A stretch of 13,042 nucleotides of DNA from contig JAUQXU010000232.1 in NCBI GenBank assembly GCA_030837935.1, forward strand, positions 1 through 13,042, read 5' to 3'. A model generated the notes under the pieces. The model did no database searches, was not told where the DNA came from, and worked only from the letters and a program-made list of their open reading frames with translations. How positions within the stretch are numbered: the stretch's first letter is position 1; each line of letters begins with the position of its first letter. A program made the translations under genes and the position numbers. Source of the DNA: Candidatus Brocadia sp. Its GTDB lineage: Bacteria > Planctomycetota > Brocadiia > Brocadiales > Brocadiaceae. Positions 12,910-13,042 of the stretch are shown one piece after another.

Positions 12910-12922
12910 ATGGATATATATA

Positions 12923-13042
12923 ATGAACACTACAGAACAAACAAATATCCGTTTCACCGGCACACAGATTAACTATTATTTCCTCTGCAAGAAGAAGCTC
13001 TGGTATTTTACCAAAAATATTGAAATGGAGCAGAACAGCGAT
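12923..13042 (+). CDS. cas4: Cas4 family protein, N-terminal part (runs off the right edge)
   Basis: The first 40 codons read M-N-T-T-E-Q-T-N-I, then F-T-G-T-Q-I-N-Y-Y-F-L-C-K-K-K-L-W-Y-F, then N-I-E-M-E-Q-N-S-D. This is the Cas4 start pattern: G-T-x-I-x-Y-Y, the first iron-sulfur cysteine (Cys22) followed by basic residues and L-W, and the I-E-M-E-x-x-S-D segment. Cas4 trims and selects prespacers during adaptation with Cas1-Cas2. The RBS is weak. An ATG at 12910 is in another frame and closes after 21 codons. The frame is open to the edge, so cas1 and cas2 are expected just to the right. Confidence 0.85.
   Translation, partial: MNTTEQTNIRFTGTQINYYFLCKKKLWYFTKNIEMEQNSD

Noticed and set aside
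12910..12975. Alternative cas4 start at ATG 12910
   Set aside because: It is in a different frame and stops after 21 codons; ATG 12923 gives the Cas4 pattern.

Overview
The window is the core of a subtype I-D CRISPR-Cas locus, embedded in DNA unusually rich in small dispersed repeats and decayed toxin-antitoxin-type genes. The organism is probably an environmental bacterium of moderate to low GC. The 9-bp repeat coding for Leu-Asn-Gly runs, the 'cacgaatgaacacgaat'-type repeat, the C-rich/G-rich hairpin elements and a four-helix-bundle (S23/IVS-like) gene fit my recollection of anammox planctomycete genomes (Brocadiaceae). That assignment is an inference from repeat style and could be wrong.

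Layout. 1-587 (minus strand) is the 5' part of a Wzx-like polysaccharide flippase, unrelated to the rest. 588-1152 is intergenic with one hairpin-rich repeat. 1153-2157 (+) is cas6, the crRNA-processing endonuclease. It carries two in-frame 9-bp tandem-repeat insertions and a 3' end that runs into a dispersed repeat. 2158-4737 holds few intact genes: a small hypothetical ORF overlapping an internally deleted nucleotidyltransferase, a four-helix-bundle gene, a ~130-bp MITE, three-hairpin repeats, three more 9-bp arrays, and two near-identical copies of an RBS plus the first eleven codons of an otherwise missing gene.

4738-11264 (+) is the effector operon: cas10d/csc3 (with HD nuclease domain), csc2 (Cas7), csc1 (Cas5) and cas3' (helicase without HD). 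The genes are 23 nt apart or overlap. Inside cas10d a strong Shine-Dalgarno and an in-frame ATG at 7138 predict a separately translated small subunit, Cas11d. Cas6 would make the crRNA. Cas7, Cas5, Cas10d and Cas11d would form the Cascade-like surveillance complex. Cas3' would unwind target DNA, and the HD domain of Cas10d would cut it.

11265-12922 interrupts the cas genes. It holds an MNT nucleotidyltransferase antitoxin whose HEPN partner is cut to a stub by a dispersed repeat, a second MITE copy in inverted orientation, and an intact AbrB/MazE-type antitoxin-Doc toxin pair. The window ends in the first 40 codons of cas4 (12923), so the adaptation genes probably lie to the right. No CRISPR array is present in the window.

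The least ordinary points are the 9-bp array family that lies both inside cas6 and just upstream of start codons, the duplicated gene start before cas10d, the predicted internal Cas11d start, and the concentration of TA-like genes within the locus.
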